Assembly: GCA_017860455.1 (NCBI GenBank)
Contig: JAGDMF010000010.1
Coordinates: 40,223 to 104,222, forward strand
From: Bacteroidota bacterium
GTDB taxonomy: Bacteria; Bacteroidota; Bacteroidia; Bacteroidales; WCHB1-69
Length of the DNA stretch: 64,000 nt
Reading direction: 5' to 3'
Shown: positions 25,542-34,492 of the stretch, piece by piece
Position numbering within the stretch: position 1 is the first letter of the stretch
Layout: each line of letters opens with the position of its first letter
Made by a program: the position numbers and the translations under genes
The notes under the pieces: generated by a model
Databases searched by the model: none
What the model saw: the letters and a program-made list of their open reading frames with translations, nothing else
Told to the model about the DNA's origin: nothing

Positions 25542-26133
25542 TGTAAGTATCTAATTAACAAATAGATACAAAAACACGATTTAAGACACAAAAAATTTAT
25601 TTTAATATCGGGGTTCCACAATGGGTTAAAACCTCTTAAAATCGAAATTTTTAAGTTTTTTATATTTTGGGTAGGTTTTAAGGAGTGTTACGGGGAGATA
25701 ATTTTTAGTAGTTATGAAATAAACTTTCCGACGAAGCACAAAAATTATATTCTAATATTTGTAGGTTTTTATTTTTGATAAAATTTTGTATAAAACGATT
25801 ATATAAATTTTTTCATTTTTACATCATAACGAAAACCGTATTTTATTAGAATATAGTCCTTCGTCCTATATCTTAAATTAGGTCTATGATTTTTGTTCCC
25901 TGGAGATCAAGATTCGTTTATTAATAGTGAAATCAAAAGGGTTTCTAATGTATATTATGTCAAAAAAACGCAGAAAATGATACATTAAAATTCAAAAATG
26001 TAAAAAAATTTACAAAACTGATAAAGAATGAAATAACTTTTAACAATTATTAAAAGCTAAAATACAGTAATTCAGATAGATAAAAAATTATTAAAAAAAT
26101 TTTAAAAAATTAATTTTGAAATTAATTTTTTCT
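25542..26133. other. Non-coding AT-rich gap with a long inverted repeat
   Basis: No gene is supported in this roughly 590-bp gap. It contains imperfect inverted arms GACGAAGCAC...TATATTCTAATA at 25730-25757 and TATTAGAATATAGTCCTTCGTC at 25844-25865, which would form a hairpin with a loop of about 86 nt. CTTAAAATCGAAATTTTTAAG near 25637 is a small hairpin. It could be a MITE remnant, a structured leader or decayed sequence. No riboswitch class is recognised. Confidence 0.4.
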
Positions 26134-26141
26134 TATTTTTG
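26134..26141 (+). promoter_or_regulatory. Putative -7 element for the LytTR gene
   Basis: TATTTTTG matches TAnnTTTG and lies 27 bp upstream of the ATG at 26169. The TTG at 26139, used as start in the ORF track, is part of this box, which argues against that start. Confidence 0.6.
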
Positions 26142-26168
26142 TCCATAATCACACTAAAGATAAAGCAT

Positions 26169-26939
26169 ATGAAAGTAATCACTACATTTTTTTTCATTGA
26201 GAATAACGATTTAGAGAGAATTGTTATTGAAACAGTTAATAGTTTTAAAGGAATTGAAATTATGGAATGTGTTTCCGATAAATATTCCTTTTTAGAACGA
26301 ATAGGTGCCAAAATGCCTGATATTGTTTTTATGGAGATTAATGATCAGGTAGATCAAAAATTACAAATTTTTGATATGATCAACAAACCATTATTTCCAA
26401 TTGCCATTGCTTCTGATGAATCATTTGCACAACGATTGATGGATAAAGGTTTTTTTGATGTAATTTCAGGATCCATTACCAAAGAACTTTTGGCTAGTAA
26501 AATTTATAAAATTTTTAAAATGACAAAAGATATTGTAGAAAGGTTTAACACCAACTTAATAGTATCTTCTCCAAAAAATGAATATGTTAAAAAATATCTA
26601 ACAAAAAGTGTCCAATCAGAATATGTTTATTTAAAATACAAAATGACTCGGGTAAAAGTTCCCATTGAAGAGATCTTATATATTTCCAATATTAAAGAGT
26701 TTATAATCGTCGTAACAGAAAGTGGTAGGAAATTATTTCATCAGGGTTCTCTCAAAAGATTATTAGAGATTTTACCTGGTGATCAAATTATAAGAATCAA
26801 CAACACTACTGCCTTAAACTATAAAAAGGTGGAGCAAATTTATCACAACAGCGTAACTGTTGGATCACAAAAATTCAAAGTATCAAGACTTTACAGTAAT
26901 AAACTTAAAGAATTATTAAAGTTAAAGCAATTGGGTTAA
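26169..26939 (+). CDS. LytTR-type DNA-binding regulator with pseudo-receiver domain
   Basis: I choose the ATG at 26169 (MKVITTFFFI, 256 residues) over the upstream TTG, which lies in the promoter. About residues 1-120 follow the receiver fold but are degenerate: the acidic pocket is IENND, the phosphoacceptor site reads IVFMEIND (Glu instead of Asp), and the usual Lys-Pro is missing. About residues 150-250 are a LytTR domain (VPIEEILYISNIKEFIIVV, RINNTTALNY, VGSQKFKVSRLYSNKLKELL). It is probably a transcription factor that does not rely on phosphorylation. No partner kinase is adjacent. Its 3' end overlaps folB tail to tail by 4 bp. Confidence 0.85.
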   Translation: MKVITTFFFIENNDLERIVIETVNSFKGIEIMECVSDKYSFLERIGAKMPDIVFMEINDQVDQKLQIFDMINKPLFPIAIASDESFAQRLMDKGFFDVISGSITKELLASKIYKIFKMTKDIVERFNTNLIVSSPKNEYVKKYLTKSVQSEYVYLKYKMTRVKVPIEEILYISNIKEFIIVVTESGRKLFHQGSLKRLLEILPGDQIIRINNTTALNYKKVEQIYHNSVTVGSQKFKVSRLYSNKLKELLKLKQLG

Positions 26940-27298
26940 AATCGGGAAGTCACACTTACAGAATTTACTTTACCACCAATTGACGGATTTAATTTATATA
27001 CAGTCACTTCAGCATGAATTACGGTCGGGTATTGAGTTTGAATCATTTGAAGTATTTGTAAACAGATGGTTTCCAGAATATTAACAGGATGATTCATGAT
27101 TTTTTTAATATCCTGATATACAGACTGATAATTGATGGTTTTTTTCAGATCATCATTTTTTGCAGCTTCAAGGGTATCTGTTGTTAATTTTAAATCCACT
27201 TTAAAACGGGTACCAATGATTTTTTCTTCAGCAAAACAGCCATGAAGAGCATAAAACTCCATTCCGGTAAGTACGATTTCACTAACCAATTTATCCAT
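26936..27298 (-). CDS. folB: Dihydroneopterin aldolase
   Basis: I start at the ATG at 27298 (MDKLVSEIVLTGMEFYALHGC, 120 residues), which overlaps the typA stop by 8 bp; the ORF-track start lies well inside typA. FYALHGCFAEEKIIGTRFKVDL matches the FolB N-terminal signature with its active-site Glu, and ETICLQILQMIQ fits the family's second active-site region. It converts dihydroneopterin to hydroxymethyl-dihydropterin in folate synthesis. It is the last gene of the ftsX-typA-folB run. Confidence 0.92.
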   Translation of the reverse strand: MDKLVSEIVLTGMEFYALHGCFAEEKIIGTRFKVDLKLTTDTLEAAKNDDLKKTINYQSVYQDIKKIMNHPVNILETICLQILQMIQTQYPTVIHAEVTVYKLNPSIGGKVNSVSVTSRF

Positions 27299-29105
27299 TA
27301 TTTTGTTGTTTATTAGCTCTTTTTCTTTCGTTTTCATCTAAGAGAATTTTTCTCAGACGAAGATTTCTGGGTGTTATTTCAAGATACTCATCTTTGTTAA
27401 TCAGTTCCATATATTCTTCTAACGATAATTTAATAGCGGGAGCTATTCTCATTTTTTCATCAGATCCGGAAGCTCTCATGTTTGATAATTTCTTTGATTT
27501 ACAAACATTTACAACTAAATCATCCTGACGAATCGATTCACCAATCACTTGACCGGCATAAACCTGATCACCCGGATCAATATAGAAAGCACCTCTATCT
27601 TGAAGTTTATCAATAGAATATGCATAAGCCTGACCTGTTTCCATTGCAATTAAAGCACCGGCGTGACGACCGGGAATATCACCTTTCCAGGGTTGGAATT
27701 CGATAAAACGATGAGACATAATAGCTTCCCCTTCTGTTGCGGTTAAAATTTGGTTTCTTAAACCAATTATCCCTCTGGAAGGAATCAAAAAATCTAAGTG
27801 AATTCTATCATTAATTGTTTCTAACGAGATCAGTTCACCTCTTTTTCTGGACACATAATCGATCACTCTACTTTGAAATTCTTCAGGTACAAGAACAGTT
27901 AATTGTTCAACAGGTTCATGAGTTACACCATCTACCTCTTTTAAAATAACCTGAGGTTGACCCACTTGTAATTCGTATCCTTCTCTTCTCATGGTTTCAA
28001 TCAGAATCGATAAGTGTAAAATACCACGACCATACACATTCATCATGTCAGGAGAATCTGTTTCCTGAATTCTCATTGCCAGGTTTTTCTCTAATTCTCC
28101 AAATAATCTATCTCTTAAGTGTCTGGAAGTAACATATTTACCATCTTGTCCAAAGAAAGGAGAAGTGTTGATTGTAAACAACATACTCATTGTTGGTTCA
28201 TCAATTTTAAGAGGGGTTAATTGTTCAGGAGTTTCATAATCAGCTACGGTATCACCAATTTCAAAATCATCCAAACCTAAAATGGCACAAATTTCACCGG
28301 GATAAACAGTCTCTTTCATTTTCTCTTTTCCCAACCCTTCAAAAACATACAGTTCTTTCACTTTGTTTGGAATGACTGTACCATCTCTTTTCACCAAAGA
28401 TACATTTTGACCCCAGGTCAATGTACCCCTTTTCAATTTTCCAATAGCAATCCGACCAACATAAGAGGAGTAATCAAGAGAGGAGATCATCATTTGTAAG
28501 TTGCCCTCTTCCGGATGCATGGAGGGAATATGTTCTACAATTTGATCTAATAAAAAAGCAATATCAGTGGTTGGATTTTTCCAGTCAGGTCCCATCCAGC
28601 CATTTTTAGCTGATCCATAAACAGTTGGGAAATCCAATTGATCATCATTAGCACCTAAGTTAAACATCAATTCAAAAACTGCTTCTTGAGTATAATCAGG
28701 ATTACAATTGGGTTTATCCACTTTATTGATAACTACGATTGGTTTTAATCCCAATTCGATCGCTTTTTGAGTAACAAAACGGGTTTGAGGCATGGGACCT
28801 TCAAAGGCATCTACTACCAGAAGAACACCATCTGCCATATTTAAAACTCTTTCCACTTCACCACCAAAGTCACTATGCCCGGGAGTGTCAATCACATTAA
28901 TTTTACAATCTTTGTATCTTACTGAAACATTTTTTGATAAAATAGTGATCCCTCTTTCCCTTTCTAAGTCATTGCTGTCCAATAACAAATCTTGAACTTG
29001 TTGATTCGCTCTAAATAGATTTGATTGATATAAAATTCTGTCAACCAATGTGGTTTTTCCATGGTCAACATGGGCAATAATGGCAATGTTTTTAATTTTT
29101 TGCAT
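27291..29105 (-). CDS. typA: Ribosome-associated GTPase TypA/BipA
   Basis: A 604-residue translational GTPase. G1 is AHVDHGKTTLVD, switch I is ERERGITILSKN, G3 is DTPGHSDFGGEVERVL and G4 is NKVDKPNC, all intact. The BipA-specific C-terminal domain includes PSRGIIGLRNQILTATEGEAIM. It binds ribosomes and influences assembly and stress or cold adaptation. In contrast to the EF-G paralog at 4914-7043, every GTPase motif here is canonical. It lies 16 bp after the radical SAM gene. Confidence 0.97.
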   Translation of the reverse strand: MQKIKNIAIIAHVDHGKTTLVDRILYQSNLFRANQQVQDLLLDSNDLERERGITILSKNVSVRYKDCKINVIDTPGHSDFGGEVERVLNMADGVLLVVDAFEGPMPQTRFVTQKAIELGLKPIVVINKVDKPNCNPDYTQEAVFELMFNLGANDDQLDFPTVYGSAKNGWMGPDWKNPTTDIAFLLDQIVEHIPSMHPEEGNLQMMISSLDYSSYVGRIAIGKLKRGTLTWGQNVSLVKRDGTVIPNKVKELYVFEGLGKEKMKETVYPGEICAILGLDDFEIGDTVADYETPEQLTPLKIDEPTMSMLFTINTSPFFGQDGKYVTSRHLRDRLFGELEKNLAMRIQETDSPDMMNVYGRGILHLSILIETMRREGYELQVGQPQVILKEVDGVTHEPVEQLTVLVPEEFQSRVIDYVSRKRGELISLETINDRIHLDFLIPSRGIIGLRNQILTATEGEAIMSHRFIEFQPWKGDIPGRHAGALIAMETGQAYAYSIDKLQDRGAFYIDPGDQVYAGQVIGESIRQDDLVVNVCKSKKLSNMRASGSDEKMRIAPAIKLSLEEYMELINKDEYLEITPRNLRLRKILLDENERKRANKQQNNG

Positions 29106-29121
29106 GTATATATATAATAAG

Positions 29122-30015
29122 TTAAACTCTTAATTTTAGTCCGGCAAACAAAGTATCCGGTTTTAGATTCATAACTGCTCTCATTTCACCGGACATACAG
29201 AATCCGCAAGAAGCACAAAGATTTAATGTTTTTCCTTCACATTCTCCTCTTTTTGTTCCATCAGGATGTATAAAATTGGACAAATGGCAATATTTATTTG
29301 AAATATCTTTTTTCATATATTTCAATCCGGAAATAGAATTCATAATAGGATATCCGGATCTTTTCATTTTAATAATCTGATCAATAATTTCGTTTCTTTG
29401 ATCGAGAGGGATTGATAGAGATTCAGTTCCCGGAAATGGAGTATGAAAATTTAAAGCAATCGATTTTAATTTTGGGTTGTTTTTAACCCATTGAATGGTG
29501 TCTTCAAAATTGGAATGGTTGAGATTGTTAATCACCATATTAGCATGAAGATTTGGATGATTACTTTCTAAAATATTTTTTTCTAACTTATCAAAAGCCC
29601 CTTCACCTCTAATCATATCGTGAAATTTGCCAATGCCATCCAATGAAATCCAGATAGAATCAGCTTTTGAGTCAATGATAGGCAATTGAGCATTAGTTGT
29701 TATGGTTGTAGAAAAGAACCCAATTTTTTTAGCCAAAAAAGTCAAATCGTTGATTGTTAAATCATTGTATTTCCATAAAAAAGGTTCACCACCTTCAAAA
29801 TCAACAAATCTGGAACCTAGATTATAAGAGTATTCCAACTCTTCTTTGATTTGTACATAAGGTTTAGTGATAATATGATCTTTGCTATACACACAGCAAT
29901 GACGACACTCTAAATTACATTCGTTAGTAATAAACAATACGGTTTGTAAGGGTTTGTTCTGTCCCAAAAACCGGGTTTTAAAAAACCATAATGGAAGGTA
30001 AATAAAGGGTTTCAT
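29122..30015 (-). CDS. Radical SAM protein with C-terminal cysteine cluster
   Basis: A 297-residue protein. CNLECRHCC (about 33-41) provides the CxxxCxxC motif for the SAM-binding 4Fe-4S cluster, and FEGGEPFLW near 75 is the GGE motif. A C-terminal cluster CHLSNFIHPDG...CEG...CASCGFC (about 243-273) suggests an auxiliary cluster of SPASM type. The substrate is unknown. Its ATG overlaps the UbiA stop by 4 bp, so the two are translationally coupled. A role in modifying a prenylated or quinone-like product is possible but is inference. Confidence 0.82.
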   Translation of the reverse strand: MKPFIYLPLWFFKTRFLGQNKPLQTVLFITNECNLECRHCCVYSKDHIITKPYVQIKEELEYSYNLGSRFVDFEGGEPFLWKYNDLTINDLTFLAKKIGFFSTTITTNAQLPIIDSKADSIWISLDGIGKFHDMIRGEGAFDKLEKNILESNHPNLHANMVINNLNHSNFEDTIQWVKNNPKLKSIALNFHTPFPGTESLSIPLDQRNEIIDQIIKMKRSGYPIMNSISGLKYMKKDISNKYCHLSNFIHPDGTKRGECEGKTLNLCASCGFCMSGEMRAVMNLKPDTLFAGLKLRV

Positions 30016-31016
30016 ATATTAAAAAATAAACCGATAAAGGCAGAAATTAAACAAAAAAGAATGATAATATTTCTTGCAGTGTACCATCTTAACATAAACC
30101 AACCGATTCCGGCTGCATTAACTTCCTTCCATTGTTCCATGGGAACATGAAACCATTTTTTTATGGGATCAAGATTTGGATTTTTTTGAAAAGAAAGTAT
30201 AGATTTAAAAAGCCAAAAAGATAATGGGAGTGGAATTAATGTCAAAAGATAAATAGGATGAAGAATATTAAAAATTACTCCCAATAATACGATTATATAG
30301 GGTGAAAAATTAAAGAGGAATGAAAAAAAGGAGTTTAGTTTTTTGTGATTCAGAACCACAGCAAAAGTTTTTTTATGAATCATTTTGTCGGGTTCATAAT
30401 CAAGAATAGCATGAGTATAAACAATATTTCCAACTAAAATTCCAATTGGAATTGATATAAAAAAGAGGGGAATGCTTATAGTTCCAGATGCACTTAAAAA
30501 TACACCTTGCATAAGAAGAGGACCGAATAACACGGCGATACTAAATTCACCTAAACCATGATAACTCAATCTGATAGGCCAGCCTGAATAAAAAACCCCG
30601 ATAATAATGGTAGTTAAAACGATCCATAAAAATTGATTCCATTGGTCAAATCTGAAGATCAAAATGATGGTTCCTAAAGCCAGTGCTGTAAGGCAAAATA
30701 GGGTAGCTGCTATAAACAATTGTTTAATTGTTGCACTTCCGTCTGTAAGGTAACTGCATTTTGCGATTCTGGCTCTGATCCCTTTTGATGCCAGGCGATC
30801 TTTATAGGAAGAATCGTTCATTTTAGCATCAAAATAATCATCTAAAAGATTGGATCCAAGGTGAGCAAAAACAACACCAATAACTGAAACAACACCAAGA
30901 ATTAAGGAAAATCCGGGTGTTTGAGAAGCAAAACAAAGTGCAACTAATGCCGGTAATAAGCTTTGAGGTATCGCTGCATATCTGGCATTTTTAAACCAAA
31001 TCAAAAATGTTTTCAT
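30012..31016 (-). CDS. UbiA family prenyltransferase
   Basis: A 334-residue polytopic membrane protein with 8-9 hydrophobic segments. GSNLLDDYFDAKMND (about 55-69) is the first Asp-rich N/DxxxD prenyl-diphosphate site, and HAILDYEPDKMIHKKTFAV (about 203-221) is the second. Family members attach isoprenoid chains to aromatic or other acceptors, as in menaquinone synthesis (MenA, MqnP). The acceptor here is not identified. It lies between DUF3098 (11 bp) and the radical SAM gene (4-bp overlap), where uppP follows DUF3098 in some Bacteroidota. Confidence 0.85.
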   Translation of the reverse strand: MKTFLIWFKNARYAAIPQSLLPALVALCFASQTPGFSLILGVVSVIGVVFAHLGSNLLDDYFDAKMNDSSYKDRLASKGIRARIAKCSYLTDGSATIKQLFIAATLFCLTALALGTIILIFRFDQWNQFLWIVLTTIIIGVFYSGWPIRLSYHGLGEFSIAVLFGPLLMQGVFLSASGTISIPLFFISIPIGILVGNIVYTHAILDYEPDKMIHKKTFAVVLNHKKLNSFFSFLFNFSPYIIVLLGVIFNILHPIYLLTLIPLPLSFWLFKSILSFQKNPNLDPIKKWFHVPMEQWKEVNAAGIGWFMLRWYTARNIIILFCLISAFIGLFFNI

Positions 31017-31027
31017 GGATTGAAAAA

Positions 31028-31282
31028 CTACTCTTGATTTGGTTTGACTTTGGGATGGTACATAATTGCTACAATACCAATAATCAAACCGATCAACATT
31101 ACTAATGGAGCAATGACGATACGTCTGGTATTAAAAATTTCAGGATTAAATACGCTTGGATCATCTGATCCACCTCCCGATAATAGAATATAACCAATGA
31201 TTAGACATACGATACCAATAATCATTAAAATATAGTTAAATCTTCTAAAAATAGGGGGAGAATTTTTGGCTGGAGTTGACAT
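31028..31282 (-). CDS. DUF3098 small membrane protein
   Basis: An 84-residue protein with two membrane helices and the DUF3098 signature SGGGSDDPSVFNPEIFNTRRIVIAPL. This family is restricted to Bacteroidota and nearly always follows ftsX, as here (10 bp). Its role is unknown; the linkage suggests cell division or envelope work with FtsX. Confidence 0.92.
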   Translation of the reverse strand: MSTPAKNSPPIFRRFNYILMIIGIVCLIIGYILLSGGGSDDPSVFNPEIFNTRRIVIAPLVMLIGLIIGIVAIMYHPKVKPNQE

Positions 31283-31292
31283 GATAAAAAAA

Positions 31293-32177
31293 TTATAAAT
31301 ATAAACGATCTGTATTAATGCTAATATATTTATTTACTGATGTTAATGAAATAATAACGGTAAACAAAATTGAAAAAACAAATAAAGATCCTAATATTAA
31401 TGAAATATAAAAAATATTTGAAAAATCTACAAATTCAGGAATAATCAAATTACCCTGATACACAAAAAAGGCTAACAAAATGATGGAGATAAAACCGCCC
31501 CAAACACCTTGAACAAATCCTTTAAATAAGAAAGGTTTTCGTACAAATCTTTTGGTTGCACCTACCAATAACATGGAACGGATACTGAATCTTTTTGCAT
31601 AAATTGTTAAACGTAAATAATTGCCAATAAGCAACATAGAAATAACCATAAAAATGGTACAAATCACAAAAATGATGATTTGTATTTTAACAAAGTTATT
31701 GAGAACAGCTTTTACAATAGCGTCAGAATACTGCACATCCTGGACGGAGCTGTTTGTTTTAATTCTTTTTGAAATCATTTCCAAAGAATCGCTATTGGCG
31801 TAATCGGGGGAAACGCCAATGATAACAGAAGCATTGATTGGATTGGCAATGATTTCGGTATAGTCGTTTCCTATGGTCTTAATCGCTTCTTTGGTATTTT
31901 CAATTTGGGATGAAAAACGGGAAGCTGAAATATAGGGTTCTAACTTTAGTTTTTGCTCAAAAGCCATGATATCTGCCTCTTTTATATCGGGATAAAATAA
32001 TATTTCAATTTCAATTTTCTTAGAAATATTATTGATAAATTGATAAGAAAAGAAAGCAAAGAAAACCAAAGTTCCGATAAAAAACATGGTCAAAGCAAGA
32101 CTAAAAATAGATCCGAAAGCGGATAATTTTAATCTGGCTTTTGTGATTTTATCGATTGAATCTGAATATTTTGACAT
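31293..32177 (-). CDS. ftsX: Cell-division permease-like protein FtsX
   Basis: A 294-residue FtsX. One N-terminal membrane helix (about 25-48), a periplasmic domain (about 50-160, EIEILFYPDIKEADIMAFEQKL), and three C-terminal helices (about 165-190, 218-240, 258-282). FtsX works with the ATPase FtsE to control peptidoglycan hydrolases at the septum. ftsE is not adjacent, which is normal in Bacteroidota. It begins 23 bp after the coiled-coil gene. Confidence 0.92.
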   Translation of the reverse strand: MSKYSDSIDKITKARLKLSAFGSIFSLALTMFFIGTLVFFAFFSYQFINNISKKIEIEILFYPDIKEADIMAFEQKLKLEPYISASRFSSQIENTKEAIKTIGNDYTEIIANPINASVIIGVSPDYANSDSLEMISKRIKTNSSVQDVQYSDAIVKAVLNNFVKIQIIIFVICTIFMVISMLLIGNYLRLTIYAKRFSIRSMLLVGATKRFVRKPFLFKGFVQGVWGGFISIILLAFFVYQGNLIIPEFVDFSNIFYISLILGSLFVFSILFTVIISLTSVNKYISINTDRLYL

Positions 32178-32200
32178 AGGGTAATTTGGTTAGGGAAAAA

Positions 32201-33124
32201 CTATTTTAATTCAAATGAAGATTCTCCTAATAAAAGATTATCTGTATAAACCTGAATAATATATCTTCCTTTAACGGCTTTATCTTTTTCTTTCAAATCC
32301 CATAATAATGAAATAGTTTCAGCTGACCCATTATAATTGATTGTTTTTTTAACAGAATATTGAAGTTTTTGTTCTTGATAATTAAAAGTGAAGGCATCAC
32401 CGGAACCAGGAGTTAAAACTCTTCCTGTTTCAGGAATTGCTATTCTGCAATATACGTTAACCGGACCTGCAGGAATAAGAGAGTTCTCACTTAAAATAAA
32501 AGTTGTTTTGATTTGAGTAACACGGCTCGCTTTTTCAGTTATAACTTCTTCCCCTTTTCTTTTGAAATAGATAGGACGAGCGTAAATATTATACGCTTTT
32601 AAAACAGCTGCATTATTGATTTTTTTGTTCAGATTTTCTTTATCTTGTTGTAGATTAGCGGATTCAACTTTAGATTCAGCTAATTGAGTTTTTACTTGTG
32701 TATTTTCCTCTTTTAATCTCTTGTTTTCGGTGTACAACTGATCAATTTCTGTAACATACTCTTGTGCAATATTTTGAAGACGAGTTAATTGTTTTTTAAT
32801 TTTTCTATAGTCAGCCTGACTATTGATCAATTTTTTAATTTCAGCAGCATTAGCCAAAATGATACTATCTTTTTCAGTAAGTTGATTAGATAGATCACCA
32901 TATTCTAATTTGATTTTATTATGTTCGCTAATTAATGCGTCTAATTCCGATTGAAGATTATCTTTTTCCTTAACGGTTTGAATATACTGAGTATTGAAAA
33001 CCGGTTTTGAAAAGAACCCAAAATAGAGTGTAGTACAAAGAAAAACACCGGCTAAAATTCCTAATAAAACGACCCATTTTTTTAAAGGATTTTTTTCTTC
33101 ATTTTTTGAATTATACATTTCCAT
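32201..33124 (-). CDS. Membrane-anchored coiled-coil protein
   Basis: A 307-residue protein with one membrane helix (about 18-40), a long coiled coil (about 48-185; EKDNLQSELDALISEHNKIK, ENKRLKEENTQVKTQL) and a C-terminal beta-rich domain (about 195-307) ending in QVYTDNLLLGESSFELK. The layout suggests a periplasm-facing spacer and a binding domain. It is the first gene of the ftsX operon, so a division-related role is plausible but unproven. Confidence 0.7.
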   Translation of the reverse strand: MEMYNSKNEEKNPLKKWVVLLGILAGVFLCTTLYFGFFSKPVFNTQYIQTVKEKDNLQSELDALISEHNKIKLEYGDLSNQLTEKDSIILANAAEIKKLINSQADYRKIKKQLTRLQNIAQEYVTEIDQLYTENKRLKEENTQVKTQLAESKVESANLQQDKENLNKKINNAAVLKAYNIYARPIYFKRKGEEVITEKASRVTQIKTTFILSENSLIPAGPVNVYCRIAIPETGRVLTPGSGDAFTFNYQEQKLQYSVKKTINYNGSAETISLLWDLKEKDKAVKGRYIIQVYTDNLLLGESSFELK

Positions 33125-33139
33125 AATATTATATTTTTA

Positions 33140-33147
33140 TATTTTTG
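33140..33147 (+). promoter_or_regulatory. Putative -7 element for comF
   Basis: TATTTTTG (TAnnTTTG) lies about 47 bp upstream of the comF ATG and 20 bp from an opposing box at 33168-33175, so the two divergent transcripts would overlap at their 5' ends. Confidence 0.5.
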
Positions 33148-33167
33148 TTATCTAAAATAATGAACTG

Positions 33168-33175
33168 CAAAAATA
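33168..33175 (-). promoter_or_regulatory. Putative -7 element for the ftsX gene run
   Basis: The minus strand reads TATTTTTG (TAnnTTTG) about 43 bp upstream of the coiled-coil gene ATG, facing the comF box at 33140-33147. Confidence 0.5.
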
Positions 33176-33194
33176 CTAATAAAATTGTATTGAA

Positions 33195-33893
33195 ATGAAA
33201 AAAATCTTACACCTACTCGAAAACATTTTAGCCTTCTTTTACCCACATATTTGCGTATCTTGTTTACGTGCTTTAAAACAAAAAGAGCAATTTTTTTGTT
33301 TGAAATGTTTGCATCAGCTACCCGAAACACATTACCATGAATTGGAGCATAACCCATTGATTTATAATTTTATGGGTAGAGTAAATGTTGAAAACATTTA
33401 TAGTTTTTTATTTTACCGAAAAGGGAATAGTGTGCAATCTATTTTGCATCAAATCAAGTACAAAGGAGGAAAGGAGTTGGCTTCCTTTTTAGGTAGTTAC
33501 TATGGAAAGCAATTGATAGATCACCAAAATTTGGAAGATATTGATTTTTTAATTCCCATTCCATTACATAAGAAGAAAGAGAAAAAGAGAGGATACAATC
33601 AAAGTGAATGGTTGGTTAAAGGGTTTAGTGAAGCTATTAACAAGCCTTATTTAAATACTGTTTTAATAAGGAAAGAGTTTACAGAAACACAGACTAAAAA
33701 GGGGAGATTTAATCGTTGGGAAAATGTGAAAGATGTTTTTGAGGTAATTCAACCGGAACAAATTAAGAACAAACACATTTTAATCTGCGATGATGTATTA
33801 ACTACAGGAGCGACTTTAGAGGCTGCGATTGTAAAATTAAAGGAAGTGGAAGGGGTGAGAGTAAGCGTAATTACTCTGGCTGTTGCGGGTTAG
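33195..33893 (+). CDS. comF: ComF family phosphoribosyltransferase-like protein
   Basis: A 232-residue ComF protein. An N-terminal zinc ribbon (HICVSCLRALKQKEQFFCLKCL, two CxxC pairs) leads to a PRTase fold with IPIPLHKKKEKKRGYNQSEWL and the PRPP-binding motif ILICDDVLTTGATLEAA. ComF aids import or processing of single-stranded DNA in natural transformation; dprA at 54 kb belongs to the same pathway. Its last 23 bp overlap lspA tail to tail. Confidence 0.92.
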   Translation: MKKILHLLENILAFFYPHICVSCLRALKQKEQFFCLKCLHQLPETHYHELEHNPLIYNFMGRVNVENIYSFLFYRKGNSVQSILHQIKYKGGKELASFLGSYYGKQLIDHQNLEDIDFLIPIPLHKKKEKKRGYNQSEWLVKGFSEAINKPYLNTVLIRKEFTETQTKKGRFNRWENVKDVFEVIQPEQIKNKHILICDDVLTTGATLEAAIVKLKEVEGVRVSVITLAVAG

Positions 33894-34491
33894 ATTCAGT
33901 TACAGGTTCAATAGTTTCAACTATAGGTTTGTGTGATGGAAAGAATCTTTTATTAAAAACTAAAACCGTCAAAACACCTATTGTAACGCAGGAATCTGCA
34001 ATGTTAAAAATGGCAGGAAAAAAATGGTTTCCGCCCCAAAGAGGAACCCAATTGGGTATTCTAAATAGTTGAAAATAAAACATATCCACAACTTTTCCCA
34101 ACATAAGGGGAGCGTAATTATAGAAAATGCCATAAAACAGGCTATCAATAATATTTCCAAAAGCACCGGCAATTATTAATGAAAACGATGTGACGATAAT
34201 AAAATCAGCTTTTGCCTGTTTTATGATTTTTACTAAATAGTAAATCAAAAAACTGGCAACACCAATTCGGATTAAGGTTAAAATGATTTTTCCAAATTTA
34301 GGACCAAAAGAGAGCCCAAAAGCCATCCCTTCATTTTCAACAAAAAAGAAATTGAACCAATGACCCAAAATAGGTTTAATTTCACCGATATGCATATTGG
34401 TCTTTACCCAAAGTTTTAAAACTTGGTCAGCAACAAGGACAAGAAAGATGATTAAAAAGGATACAAGGGTGTATTTATTCCACTTTTTCAC
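33871..34491 (-). CDS. lspA: Lipoprotein signal peptidase
   Basis: A 206-residue LspA (signal peptidase II) with four membrane helices. VENEGMAFGLSFG, SLIIAGAFGNIIDSLFYG and FPAIFNIADSCVTIG match the conserved blocks and contain both catalytic aspartates. It cleaves prolipoproteins before the lipobox Cys and would act on the lipoproteins encoded nearby, such as GldD. It is slightly longer than the E. coli enzyme because of insertions typical of Bacteroidota and a Pro/Glu-rich tail. It lies 1 bp after the TraR/DksA gene. Confidence 0.95.
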   Translation of the reverse strand: MKKWNKYTLVSFLIIFLVLVADQVLKLWVKTNMHIGEIKPILGHWFNFFFVENEGMAFGLSFGPKFGKIILTLIRIGVASFLIYYLVKIIKQAKADFIIVTSFSLIIAGAFGNIIDSLFYGIFYNYAPLMLGKVVDMFYFQLFRIPNWVPLWGGNHFFPAIFNIADSCVTIGVLTVLVFNKRFFPSHKPIVETIEPVTESNPQQPE

Positions 34492-34492
34492 T

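Noticed and set aside
30133-30147. TGTTCCATGGGAACA resembling parS
   Set aside because: It has several mismatches to the parS consensus in the core and right arm and lies inside the UbiA coding sequence.
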